From Acorus gramineus (lineage: Eukaryota; Streptophyta; Magnoliopsida; Acorales; Acoraceae), in contig CM060851.1 of NCBI GenBank assembly GCA_030737835.1, forward strand, positions 1,116,001-1,180,000: 64,000 nt of DNA. Reading direction: 5' to 3'. Under the pieces are notes generated by a model, which had not been told where the DNA came from, did no database searches, and saw only the letters and a program-made list of their open reading frames with translations. Below are positions 1 through 12,137 of this stretch, in pieces (position 1 is the stretch's first letter; the number at the start of each line of letters is the position of its first letter). Both the position numbers and the translations under genes were made by a program.

Positions 1-1969
1 CTGCATGACTAAAATAATATTGAGAATTTAAATAATTATATATTTGTATGATTTTAGAAAGCGATAGAAAAATCATGAAGTCTCAATTTTAGTTCTTTCA
101 CCTCTCTTATATGTCATATAATCACCTTAATGAGTATTCTTATTAAACATGTTAATTATCCAACAAAAATATTCATAACCACTTTGAATATGAAAATGAC
201 ATAAATTTTATCATATCCGCATGATTTATGATAGGATATAGGTATTAAGATATCTGATTTGTATCGACCTATTGGCAATGCTTATGTTGAATAACAAAGC
301 AAATTACATAACAAAACAATGGGCAACAAAACAAATTGTATTAGAAAAAATATATAGAAACTTTTCTTCTCAACTTATTGTGTAAAATTCACAGTCAAAA
401 TATTTTATTTAAGAGAAACCTAATGATAATTACATTAACCATAGATGTCAGTAGAGAAAGACCAAAAGGTTATAATTTCAACAGTTACTCCTTTAAATAG
501 AGGAAAATTCAAAGGTTATAATTTCAACAGCTATAAACTCATTCAAATATTTGAAACTCATAGGTTGAAAGATGATGAGATTTGAGTGGATGGCCAACCA
601 TAATAATGACCCATAAAGCAATAGCCAATTTTTTAGGTTGCTTTATGTAAAAATAAATAAAAATAAATAAGAGGTTTAGACCTATATCTTAATAGTTGAC
701 AACAAATTTACAATCATGGTTTCATGGGTTCAAGTCCTATCATTTAAGTCCTACCAAATACCTAACAAAAATTTGTTAAAATGTCTATTTTGTGACAAAA
801 TACATATTAAAAAAAAAACTAGAGAACCAAAGAGAGTTATACAAATCAATTTGTTTAGTGGCAGTGGACATAGGTCTCAAACTTCAAATCCTATGGTCCT
901 ATCAGATGTCACATGGTTTGTGAGTGATTGTGTATATCTAAGGTTTTTTGATCAGTGTTAGGTCCCTCGTCACCATAAAATTAAAAGTGGAATGACACCC
1001 CTTTTGGTACCATTCTTCCAGTTAGGGTAAAATTACAAACTCCATACTTCATCCTTTTCTTTCTCCCCCACATGACAATGCCCATACCTACTTTTTCTTT
1101 TGGTGACTGGATTCTATAATAACCTTTTTTTTCTTAACATAACATGTATGCCTTGAAAAGGAGTTACTGGACACATACACAACCCCTCCCCCAAGCTAAT
1201 GAACTTTTTCTCTCTTTTCTTTTTTCATGGAGTTCCAATGATTCTCTCAAACTAACAAGGGGGGGGGGGGGGGGGACACCAAAAAGAGCTCTCTTTAGTC
1301 TTTACCATCTTCTCTCTGCACTACATTGATAACAATAGCCACTTGATACTCTCATACTCCAAATCAATTCCTTGTCTTTAATCATAGCACATCAATTTCA
1401 CTTGATGTGAAGTTAAGAAAAAAAGGGAGGGGGGGGGGGGGGGGTAATATGAGTGCATGTACCCAAAATTACTCAAATATACATGAGCTTCGACACATTC
1501 AGTCTTAAAAATCTCTCTACGACATATATATTTATTTAAAGGTCGTATGCATTCATGCATTAAAGAAGGAATTTCCACATAAATAAATATAACATCAAAC
1601 AAAAGGTGTAGAACTAAAATTTTTCCTATTTACATCCAATACAGTACAGATGAACAATGTTACACTCAATCGTTTCTGCAATTACTTTTACCATTATGAA
1701 TTTCTTTGTGAAATATGTATTCATCTAATAGAGTATATAGCTTTACAAAAAATAAAATAAAATACATACCCAAATGAACCGAATACATACATTTTTACAT
1801 TTTGAGTATATAGTATCAGAAATTTTATATATTACATTAGGATCATAGAAGGAATGATTGAGTTATCAACACCCTATCCAGAAAAAGAACTTAACATGGA
1901 CATGCATTTCTTCAAAAAAAAAAAAAAAAAAGGACATGCATTAAAAAGATAAATGTAACTGTTGAAATT

Positions 1970-2310
1970 TTAGTTTTTCTCATTGAAAAATATAACGATG
2001 AAGTTTTTGTTATTTTGTTAACTATGGATAAGTTGTAGATAAAATATGAATAAGGTATATATAATTATTTATAAAAGGTGAAAAAATAATTTAACCTATG
2101 AGTCTTTTAATTTATAAAAATGATAACATTTGATTTAACAGTGAAACTCATTTATTATATTGTCTGAAATAGTCTATTCTACGGGGAGGTGGAATGGCTA
2201 TACCACCTAATTTTAGTTTATACAAGCATCCAAGTACCAGCTTATTCCATCAATCCAAAACATATTTTTTTTATCTTATTGAAACTTACTCCAATTTATT
2301 CCATATCTCT
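1970..2310. repeat. Diverged relative of the 2998-3419 MITE family
   Basis: Blocks such as 'gataaaatatgaataaggt', 'tttataaaaatgataac' and 'tttgatttaacagtg' occur in the same order as in the element at 43915-44334, which is the inverse orientation of 2998-3419. The ends are not clear, so the limits are approximate. Confidence 0.4.
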
Positions 2311-2997
2311 GACCCTCTATCAAAACAATAGGGTAAAGTGCTCCAATTAGAATCCTTCTCACATAGGGAGAGGTGCACATCTTTTTCTCTTTTTTTTTTC
2401 TATTTATTTTTAATGCAACGTGTCAGTTTTTCAGGACACCCAACAGACAAATGCCCCTCTCAACACTCAACAGTGGCACTTGTCACTCTACTATCCCATT
2501 TCTGGAATAGGTTTCAAGCTGCTTCTCCATCTTCAATTGTGTAACAAGTAGACAATTTGTCTTTGTAGTGCTACATGTCTTTGACACACTTCATAGTTGT
2601 TTTCAGTGAGAGTGATGTTCTATAACTTATCCTTGTTTATATACTTCCATTGCTATTATTTCAATGATTAATGGGAATGGGGGAGACCTCATTGAGAAGT
2701 AATTAGAATCTACATTGAAGTAGACCACTTAAAAAATTAATAATAATTAGAGATGATTTGACACACCAGTCGTATTTTCGATTCGCCTTGTGGCGTGATC
2801 AAACGGTTATGATCTCAAGAGGTTAGCAGATCAGTGTCAAGGCTAATGTCATTTGATTCTCAATTATTGAACCTAATTTCAGTCAGATGAAACCTTAGAA
2901 TTGGTTGGAGTGTTTACCAACAAACTAATTTTCTTTAATTTAATTATAAAATGCTCCAACAAAAAATATAAACAAAGAGTTACCAAATTACCACTTA

Positions 2998-3419
2998 GCC
3001 TCAGTTTGGTTAGAGAATAGGTCCGGAATAAATGAGAATTAATTAGAATAACCTAAAAATGGGTAAGACTGAAATAAATGAGAATCTATATACCACAATT
3101 AACTGATATAAAGTAATATATAGATTTCAATCAACCCCTGAAATTAAATTATTCCAGGTTTTTAACTCAAAAGAATACGTGGATTCACTGTCAAATCAAC
3201 CATCATCACTTTTTATAAATCAACTGTCATCATTTTTTCATTTTTTATAAATCTTTCTTCACACCTTATTCACATTTTATCCAAACAATAAAATTTTATT
3301 ATTACATTTTACAACGACAATAATTCAAAACACAACCAAACAAAAAATTATTTTATCCTTATTTATACTACAATAGTTGTAAACCTCAGAACAACTTAAT
3401 TCTCTATCCAAATGAGGGC
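2998..3419. mobile_element. PIF/Harbinger-like MITE, 422 bp
   Basis: The ends are inverted repeats: the left starts GCCTCAGTTTGGTTAGAGAA and the reverse complement of the right starts GCCCTCATTTGGATAGAGAA. The element is flanked by TTA on both sides (2995-2997 and 3420-3422), the target duplication typical of PIF/Harbinger (Tourist-type) elements. A same-length copy lies inverted at 43915-44334. It has no coding capacity. Confidence 0.8.
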
Positions 3420-4713
3420 TTAAAAATCCGAGTTTGAGTCTCACCCATGCTGATAGAATGATAGAATAAGATTCGATCAAAAAATAAAATAACACGACCT
3501 ACCAAATATTTATTGAAGAAGAATTAAAAAAGAGTCAGCAAAAGAGAGGAAAGAAAGAAAATTAAATTAAAGTTTATATTGTTTTGTTTCTTGTTTATTT
3601 GTCAATGAATCTTGCTGATGAAACAATACATTGAATCAATTTGATGTGTGAAGCAATGAACAAGGAAATTGTCAACATGTGATGTAATCAGAGATTGGGG
3701 GACAAGAGAAAAATAAAGAAGGGGTTGATTCACACTTTGAACTTGAATTCTTTTAATCTGAACTTTAGGACTTTTATATCATCTCTGCTGACTCACATTG
3801 TCTTATCTATAGGAGCAATCTTGATCATTCACAAACAGTATGAAAGGGATTTCGGTCATATTTTATCAGTTCAAATTCAATGTTTTTAAAAAGCAGATTC
3901 ATGACATAATGCAACTTCATCAATCTAAAGGAATATATTACTGTAGTTATTTAGCCACTTGTATTATTAAATTCCCTATTTATGCGATTTAGACTTTAAG
4001 GCACTATTTGGCAGTTGGTTCAGATTTTTTTTTGGCTAAGTATCAACAATGTCAGTTGATACTCATGAACTTAACCCACTTTCATCTTTGGCTGGTCTTC
4101 TTGCTGTGATTTGCACATTTTTTTAATACCAATTTTAAATCCTAATGAAATGTGTGATAACGTGAAAGAGAATAAATGAATGACTGAGGCATCTATGCTT
4201 TAATTATTACTGAGTATTTACTTTATACATACACAAGTGGATGGAAAAAAGAAGTAAAATCTTAATACGTGTCTCAGGTGGAATATTTAAACTACTAGTT
4301 GAGGACAAAAAATAATATTTTTAATAACAAAGATATTTCAATATCTTTATTGCAAAATGGTACTAGAAAATCATTTTTTATGCAAATGCACCAAAACAAA
4401 GATGCATATGCAAACTCATGAATCTATCCATAAGGTATCCTGAATACTCTCATGCTAAGAGTGAAGGATTCCATGTATTATTTGTTTAGTTTTTCATAGA
4501 CTGGTGGCATAGCAATAAAAGTTCACAATGGATTTCAAAATTTCACAGGATGATATCAAACACCAGTTAGAGAAGACAATAAAAAACTTTATATGGTTTG
4601 CACAAAATCTAGAGTTTCTTAGCAATATCCATCAACCAACCTTAGAATAAAAAAGCAGATCACAAAAATTCCAAAGCATCAGAATAAATAAGCTTAAGTT
4701 GCACTCACCAGAA

Positions 4714-7700
4714 CTAACACTGCTGTTTGAGCTTTCTGTCGTTCCTACTCTTCTTCCTCAACTCCATTTTCTCTACTGAGTACTGTTTCTTGATCAACAG
4801 ATTTCGCATCGCAGACTTCACCGCTTCTGCTGCTGCTTCCAACGCCTTTCCCCCCTCCAATACATCTGAACTTCCCTGCAAAGTTTCAAGTAATTTATTG
4901 CTTCCAGGGATTTTTTCATCTTTCAATTGGACCATCTCATGTGTATCAGAATCATTTTCGGTTGTTTTGGAACTCTTGAAGACCCTCACACAGGCTACGG
5001 ATGAGATTCCGGAAGCAGATAGGTTGGAGGCCCCCATGACTGACCATATGTAATCTGCAGTGGCAGTCGTGGATATGCTTGTCGGACTGTAATTACCTTC
5101 CACGTTAACAACCTGGAAGAAGACATGAAAAATTATTTGAATTAGCCTGAAGAAACCCATTAAGGCCCTGACAATAAATATAGCAGTTCACAGGTGATAA
5201 TCTGCAGGTGATCAATAAGCAAACAGAGCATTGTGATCAAAAGCATATCCTCAAATCTGGACGACACACATTTATCAACAACCCAATCGATCAAATGCTG
5301 CTCTTAGTGGCAGAGCTATGAATTTGTAATTTGAACCTTGATATCTAATGATATTGATTTAAAGCACATCTTATGGATCTGGGAATTATAGGGTTCTCAC
5401 GTTGGCCCATAAGGACAAGCTAGTTTTAGTTTTTGCACTTTGAAAACTTACCTTTACAATGGAAATGTTTCTAGATGAGAAGTTGCAGCTTAGAATAACT
5501 ATTCCACACAAGCTGCATGATCAAAAAGAGCATCATTAATAAAAGAAATTAAACAAATTTGATTCATTGTGCAATTAAATGTAATGAGACACTAAAAACT
5601 TGCCTTTGAGTGGCTACAGCAATCAATGACCCATCAGGAGAGGAACATAAATCGGTGATAGCTGTATGGTTTTCCTCTTCTTTTCCGTTGTGTTCAACCA
5701 GCCCTGCCTTTTGAGAGGAAATTCGAACAACTCTTGGTAAATAAAATGACAAAAAACACAACACATATGCATAAGAGAAATAAATAATAATAAATGATAT
5801 TTCATAAAGAAATTAAACTTCTTCTTCACTAAAAAAAGAGCATCAGTGAATTGATGAATCAGTCACAATTTTTTTTTTTGAAGTTAACATAGGAGAATTT
5901 TATTGCAAGAAACCCCTGAAAATAGGAGACGAAGGATCTCATTACAACATAAAAAGGAAAAAAGGAAAATACAAGATTATATCAATTTGCCCGATTAAAT
6001 ATTATCCTCTTCCTCAAGCATCACTCATTAAGGATCTAGGGGAAGGCTCCTCCAAGATGAAGTTAACCCAATCAGTAAACATCGATGATTGTGGCCCACG
6101 TATTATCCCAATACACCCTTTTGTGTTGAAACACATTTTCATTGCGTGTTAGCCAAATGGACCAACAAGTTAGGACTGGTCTAACAAAAAAAAATTTGAT
6201 ATCAAATAGATCAAGTTTCCATTATTAAAAATCAAAATTGGATGTCATGCCAAAAATCCCCTACTTCAGATATAAATAAAGTAAAAGATTAATATATACA
6301 AGTAGATTAGGCATTCAGGAAAGGGACCAAGTCCCTCAAGCAAAGGATGTTCAAGTTGACATACATTTGTGTGATCATTCCTAATTTTGTGAAATAAACT
6401 GCACTCATTGCCTACCACCCAATGGTTATTGCAATCTCCATCTATGGAAAAAATGAGTTACCTTTGCTCCAACTTCACAAGTATCAAGAAGGCATCCAGA
6501 AACAAAATCCCAAAGTCGAACCTGCAAAACATAACAAAATAGTGATGATAAGGCCTAAGGTTTAGTAAGAGCGCAGGAAGACACTATTTCTCAGTTTCTG
6601 AAGTATGAGATGTACCCACTGTTGAATCACCACTTCCAGATAAAAGAAACCCTTCAGGATAATTAGGAGTGCAAACGAATGCAAGACATGATACATAGCT
6701 GTTGACATAGCCACAAAGAAAATGAATTAGTCATCCATGGTTTAAAATCCAATTTCCACTAAGATGTTTCCACTGTATCTTTAGATGCTAAAATATGGGT
6801 ATACATGATGGAGAAGAAAAACACTTGCTGATTCTATTGAGATTTGTATTCTTTATATAAAGAACTCCACTCCCAGGGTATACATGTGACAGACAACAGT
6901 AATTGATAAATATTAAAGATATTCATTAAATACAAATGTTGCTGAGATAGCATATGCCAATGAACTCATATTCCCCGTAACAACTTTAAGATGAAGCAAA
7001 TGCAATGGTAGATAAACCACAAAATATGATGAAGTTTGTAATCAACCCATTTCTAGTGCTAAGATGAAAACTTTGGGCTTGGAAAGATTACTTTGCACAT
7101 AAGTTTGTACAGGCAAAATTCCACCTCAATCACTCTTGCACTACTGCAACACTATCTATAATGATAAATATATATCTTCTGCAGCACAAAACACCATAGT
7201 TTTAAATAGCGTTCGATATATCGATATATCGGTCGATATATCGTTTTCAAACAGCTAATCGCAAAAAATCAGGTATTTCGCTGGATTATATCAAAAGTCT
7301 GCTGACGTCATAAACGTCAACGCTAAATTGATGATATATCATTGACATATCGACGATTGTCGATATATCGACGATATATCATATGGAAGCGATGCAGCTG
7401 GAGCCGTCCACCGTGTGATCCTGGTGATCGCACCTGGCCGTCTTAAGACCCTCGCACGAGCGGAGGGTTTGGACATGAGCGTGGCCGAGGCTCTTGAACT
7501 CCTTGCAGACGCATGCGGTGGTGAAGAGGGTGACACGGTGGGATGAGAGGAGGGAGGACAGTGGGCGGTCGAGAGGAAGGAGGGCATGGAGGATGAGGTG
7601 GTGGACGAAGGTGCCGTCAAGGAGGATCTTGAAAGGCTCCCTGAAACCGAAGTAGGCCTCTTCTCGGTAGGGGATTGCCTTCTTTGCTTCTTCTTCTCTC

Positions 7701-10620
7701 TCTCTCTCTCTCTTTCTCTGTTTTTTTTTTCTTTTTGGGTTTGTTATCAGTGTTGGGTTCTTTGGATTTGTAAATTATGTTGAGTCGGGGTTTATATAAG
7801 AGGAGAGAAGGTCGGTTGTCTTTGGGGTTTATATAAAAGGAGAGAAGGTCGGTTGTCTTTGGGGTTTATATAATAAGAGAGAGGAGAGAAGGTTTTTTTT
7901 TTAAAAAAAAAGCCAATCGATATATCGATTGAACCCGAAATCGATATATCGATTATATCGATATTTAAAACATTGCAAAACACCGCAAATTTGATGTTCT
8001 AACCAAGTACCAATCAATATTTGCTTCATTTTGTTGAAAATTAATGACAAGCAGATTTTATTGTAGCTGCAATATCAAATAAAGTTAAAGCTGACGTAAA
8101 TTCTTATACAGAATACAATAGAGTATCTTCTGAGCATGAACAAGACATTAACCTATCAAATGTGACAATAATGGCTTTGATGAAGCTGTCAAGGAGGCTG
8201 TTATTCAGTATTTCACGAGAACTTCTATTCCCACAGTTCTACTTAATAAAAGAACTACTATGAGTATAGGGTGATTGAAGCTCTTCAAGGATTTCAGATG
8301 TCAGGGTACAAACACAAACTCTGTTTTACTAGAAAGTCATTGAACATGTGGAAACTTACTCAGTATGCCCAAGACAATAGCTCTGTATTTCATGTGCTCC
8401 AGTAAGCGGCCTTTTAGGAAATACACTGATCTGCAAAATAAACAACAAATGTCTCATGTATGTTGAACAGATCATCTATACAGAACAGGGAAACAAATCC
8501 ATGGAATTTGAGAATACACGAATTTTGAAATCCCGATCAGCAGTAGCGATGAACTTCCCATCTGGAGAGTACTCCTGCATAAATCATAGTAAACCAATGA
8601 AGAGACCATGCTAAACATCAACATGAAGGGAATGCACCAGCTGATTGACACACAATTCCAGAATTTATTGCAGAAAAATACAGCAGATATTACAAAGTTT
8701 CTTTTTGTTCTTTTAATGTTTTTAAGTAAAGGGGGCAGCAATACCACAATATTTTTTTCCAATGAAGCAGTACCACAGTAAATACAGAATAAAATGCAGC
8801 AGATCACTAAATTATCAAATAAATTCATGCTCACCTACCAATCATTATACGGAATTTACTTATATATAATGTCACTTACTCATCTGAAGTATTAGATGAT
8901 AAATTGTCATCTTCCAGGAAAATCTGATATATTAAGTTAGTTTATTGTATCAATTACATTAAGAAAGAATCACATAAGAAACAGAACATAAAATTAAATT
9001 CTTCAGAATGCGACTGACACACATGACCATATGCACAAACACTAGGTTTCATCTCAAGGCAGGTTTTTGGTCCTTGGTAAATGGTGCTGAAAAAAAGCAA
9101 ATGAAATAAAGATGAAAGCAATGACAAACCAAGCTCGTGATAATGCTACAATAATGGCCGAGAAGTGGTGCTGCTTTTCTATGGACTGACATCTGGTCTT
9201 CCCCATCGTCCACCAAACTAGCTACCCAGATGACCCCAAATTTATCCGCGAAAGTAACAAACAGACCATCATGACTTACAGAAACTGCAGTTACTCTCTT
9301 CTCAGAATGCCTGCATAGAAGACATTTAAAACAATATCCTTATAATATTCAAAAATATGGAAGGCATATCTGAATTATCTATGGCATTCTTGATTCCAAT
9401 CTCATCTAAAAAGAACATGAATAATTGAATATGCTCGAAGTCATAGTTTTTCTTCTACTACATTTTATATATATATAAGATAGGGCAATATCATTAATAT
9501 TATACTACACAATTAATAATCATGGAAGGAATATAAAATTGGGGGCCTGGAGAATTATAACCAAACAAGAAAAAAAAATGTTATCTTCTAGACTACTGGT
9601 TATGGAGTTGCATGTATAAAAAGTTGAGGTGAGTGGCAAGTTGTCAGAATACCCTGAAACCCATACCCAGTAGGCCACTAGTCCACTCAATTATTTGATG
9701 TTGCTAGCAAAAAAAATGATGCATTCATCTAATCCATATAAAAATTAAAATGGTGCATACATCTCAAGTTGATACGCCTCTAAAATCCAAACACTTCACA
9801 GTAGAATGATACGTACACAGTGCAAACACATTGCCACGAGTCCGTCTTCCAAACTTTGACGAGCTTGTCATCACCAGCGGACGCAAAGAACCTCCCCTTG
9901 GCACCGAAACAAATCGCTCTTATAGAGTCGGTATGTGGAGGCAGACCAGAACCGTCCAATAAAGAAACCGTGCGATCCCCACTATAGAAATAACAAAACA
10001 GAACATAAAAGAACAAATCCATTATCAAAAGTGAACCCTCAAAGTTCTGACAGTATGAAAGCAACACCCACATATACATAATCCCAAATAAAATGAGACT
10101 ACAATAGATCCAACAGTCAGTGACAATAAAATGGCATAAAAAAAAACACCTTTCATTCAAGCATTTCTAATGCTTGTTTGCGTTCAATATGCATTAACTC
10201 AACAGATTTCAATATTTCACCTTTGGTTCACAAAGAATGATATATAACAACAATACAAACAGTGATAAACCAAATACTGGAAGAAATACATTCAAGATTA
10301 GTTTTTGCATCTTCAACACAGATATTTAGGAGTCCTTGATTGAAATCAACGATTAACGAACCATTGAACCGATTGAGCCGCCAAAACCTTCCATTATAAG
10401 CAATGTAGGCTATCAAAACATCCCAAGATCCCATCTTTATCAGTAAGAAATTTGATTTTCCAGACGGATAACAAAAGAAAACGTACTTTATGTCGAAGAC
10501 GCGAAGTTCCGAACCAACGGCGACGGCTACAAAGCTCTCGAGGGGATGGACGGAGATGACGGCGGGAGCGACCTCCTTGTCGCAGCCGCTCTCGCATTCT
10601 TCGATCGAAGGGTCCTCCAT
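4714..10620 (-). CDS. TRM82: TRM82/WDR4-type WD40 subunit of tRNA (guanine-N7-)-methyltransferase
   Basis: This family is the non-catalytic WD40 partner of TRM8/METTL1, which makes m7G46 in tRNA variable loops; the role is family knowledge. Ten exons on the minus strand: 10487-10620, 9817-9981, 9130-9310, 8518-8574, 8360-8430, 6620-6698, 6462-6521, 5604-5707, 5452-5512 and 4714-5112. They sum to 1311 bp, or 436 aa plus stop, and every junction keeps frame. Recognisable blocks in order are ISVHPLESFVAVAVGSELRV near the N-terminus, SAGDDKLVKVWKTDSW, YCSIITSLEYSPDGKFIATA, then ADRDFKIR, GAHEIQSYCLGHT and LLSGSGDSTVRLWDF. The C-terminal tail is rich in lysine and arginine. The intron between exons 8 and 9 uses a GC donor (AG|GCAAGT). 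The intron at 6699-8359 carries a gene-capturing transposon and the one at 5708-6461 a LINE relic. I see no disabling mutation. Confidence 0.93.
5868..6200 (-). mobile_element. 5'-truncated LINE (non-LTR retrotransposon) relic in a TRM82 intron
   Basis: Read on the minus strand, the segment ends in a poly(A) tract (the T run near 5868-5880). Upstream it encodes a short peptide containing CWSIWLTRNENVFQHK, followed by in-frame stops. That peptide resembles the extreme C-terminal zf-RVT region of plant LINE reverse transcriptases. It lies in the intron between TRM82 exons 7 and 8, in the same orientation as the gene. The 5' limit is approximate, and I could not identify a target-site duplication. 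Confidence 0.6.
7379..7663 (-). pseudogene. Captured N-terminal fragment of a UTP23-like rRNA-processing gene
   Basis: The minus-strand frame from 7663 to a TGA at 7379-7381 reads EEAYFGFREPFKILLDGTF, then VHHLILHALLPLDRPLSSLL, then LFTTACVCKEFKSLG, and later KTARCDHQDHTVDGSSC. This matches the N-terminal PIN-like region of UTP23, a small-subunit processome factor of the FCF1/UTP23 family. In that family I recall GFREP, a short spacer and LLDGTFVHHLL, then a 'LFTT.CVL.EL..LG' block and a conserved Cys/His region. About 95 codons are present. The usual N-terminal basic stretch and start codon are absent, and the frame stops in transposon sequence, so it is a fragment. Earlier in the open frame several residues are non-consensus (for example CVCKEF). 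Family assignment is from memory. Confidence 0.78.
7787..7892 (-). repeat. 37-bp tandem repeats, each with a TATA box, inside the transposon
   Basis: GGGG followed by TTTATATAA starts at 7787, 7824 and 7861. The first two units of exactly 37 bp are nearly identical (they include aggagagaaggtcggttgtc) and the third is partial. On the minus strand each unit offers TTATATAA pointing toward the UTP23 fragment about 120-200 bp downstream. The array may derive from the promoter of the donor gene. That is inference. Confidence 0.65.
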
Positions 10621-10658
10621 TGTTGGACCTCGAGAAAACCTAATTGAAGCCGGCTCGT

Positions 10659-10666
10659 TAGGGTTT
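10659..10666 (-). promoter_or_regulatory. Telo-box (AAACCCTA) in the TRM82 leader or promoter
   Basis: Minus-strand AAACCCTA lies about 40 bp upstream of the TRM82 start codon. Telo-boxes are common near starts of plant genes for translation and RNA metabolism, so this fits a housekeeping tRNA-modification gene. Confidence 0.5.
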
Positions 10667-10734
10667 TAGAGACGGGTCGGTGATTATGTTATTTCGTGTT
10701 ATATCGTCACTCGCTTTAATGGTGGAATGTCTCT

Positions 10735-11105
10735 ATTTACACCCCCAAAAATTCATTTAAATTTATTTAATTTTTACAACTTTTAATTTTTGACATTTTT
10801 ATACAGTTGTTTTACATTAAAAATTATATACAATCTTGTATACATTGTTTGACATTCAGTGAAATATATACATCATTAGATGAGATATATACATCGTTGA
10901 TTTTTTTTAGAATTTACTAAAATTGAATTCATTTAATTTGAAATGAAGCGATCTACATTTTTCATCAAAATATATACCATATTAGATGATGTTTATATTA
11001 TTTTTTAAAAAATAATAAATACATATGGTCTATATTTTGGATTATAAAAAGAATGAATAACATTTTTCTTTATTTTTTATGTCCATCAGTCTTCTTAAAA
11101 AAAAT
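10735..11105. repeat. MITE-like dispersed repeat, family R2
   Basis: The segment shares ordered blocks with 21303-21585: 'atcattagatgagatatatacatc', 'atttgaaatgaagcgat.tacatttt', 'agatgatgttta' and 'acattttyctttattttttа'-like ends. Related copies lie at 45966-46215 and 60535-60765. It occupies the upstream side of TRM82. Limits are approximate. Confidence 0.5.
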
Positions 11106-11778
11106 CATAAAAGTCTTATTTTGCATCCTCTCACTCATATTTAGATTTAAAAGTCATGTATGTTGAAGAGATGCAACATGGACGAGTTAAATTATACCCA
11201 ACTCGACGTTTGGACGGATTTGGATTGAAGTTTTGGTGTTCCAGTTCAACAGAAATTTAAGCAGCCCAATTCTAATTTCGGTTGGGTTTGGATTGAGGGT
11301 TTGAAAACCGGAATCTGAAATAGAGAGTGATAAATTTAAATATACTAAGTCATATTTTAATTTTTTTTATTTTAATATGAAAATAATTGAATTATTTAAT
11401 TTATTTTCCTTACAATTTCTCATTTCTATAATTTCGTTCCATGTTCTTTAATTTCATCTTCTTCTTTTTTTTCCCAACGGAATAATGATTTTTAGGAAGT
11501 TCTAATTGTCTATAACGATACATCTTATAAATCAAATCCGACCGGAGCCCAACCCAAACTTCGAAGAATAATATTTCACAAATGAGGATGTGCTAAAAAA
11601 AAATAATCCAATGATGTATAATAAATATATTAATCAAAATAGGTGTGCAGATTTGAGGGTATAATTATATTGTTGGATTCGGGTTGGATCCTTCCATGAA
11701 CTTTAGATGATCCGTGATAACATGTTTAGTTGGATATATATTTGAATTAGATATATGTTTTTTTTTAAGGGTTGCAAC

Positions 11779-12137
11779 TAATGTTGTAAAAAGCGCTAGG
11801 CGCTAGTTGGGTGATCGAAGAGGAACTAGGGATTAATAGGGATTAATCAATCATTTTTTAGAATAATAATTATAATATATATACATATTATATATATAAT
11901 AATTTTAAACTATAAAATCATAAGAAAATAATATCAAAACAAAATTAATAATATAAACATAATAATTATAAAATAAAAAATTAATTCATATATATATAAT
12001 ATATAAGATAACTTAATAACTTATTAGTCAATTAGAGATTAATAAGAAAAGTGATTAGGTGCTAAGCGTTGTGGGTTGAGCCCGCCTAGACTTAAATCGA
12101 GGATTAATCAGGGGTTAGAAGGGATTTTAAAACATTG
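11779..12137. mobile_element. Small TIR transposon, 359 bp
   Basis: It is flanked by the 9-bp direct repeat ggttgcaac (11770-11778 and 12138-12146). The terminal inverted repeats are TAATGTTGTAAAA (left) and CAATGTTTTAAAA (right, reverse complement). These resemble the ends of the gene-capturing element at 7196-7975. A GC-rich subterminal part (gcgctaggcgctag) precedes an AT-rich core with no reading frame. Confidence 0.75.

Larger units (their letters stand above)
1..4713. other. Intergenic region, AT-rich
   Basis: I see no supportable gene here. Open frames are short, lack codon bias and match no family I know. The stretch holds two poly-G runs (1259-1275 and 1429-1444), one clear MITE at 2998-3419 and a diverged relative near 1970-2310. 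The last few hundred bases probably include the 3' UTR of the minus-strand gene that ends at 4714. Confidence 0.7.
7196..7975. mobile_element. Gene-capturing DNA transposon (Pack-TIR, hAT- or Mutator-like), about 780 bp
   Basis: The sequence caaaacacc occurs on both sides (7187-7195 and 7976-7984), giving an 8-9 bp target duplication. The termini are inverted repeats: left (C)ATAGTTTTAAATAGCG against right (reverse complement) CAATGTTTTAAATATCG. Just inside both ends, and again at 7345-7380, lie several copies of the palindrome CGATATATCG, as expected for subterminal transposase-binding repeats. There is no transposase. The GC-rich centre holds a captured gene fragment (7379-7663) and a 37-bp tandem array. 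The 8-bp reading favours hAT and the 9-bp reading favours Mutator. It sits in the intron between TRM82 exons 5 and 6. Confidence 0.8.

Noticed and set aside
7586..7783. Plus-strand 65-codon frame within the transposon
   Set aside because: It is antisense to the UTP23 fragment, which explains the open frame, and it ends in a CT repeat.
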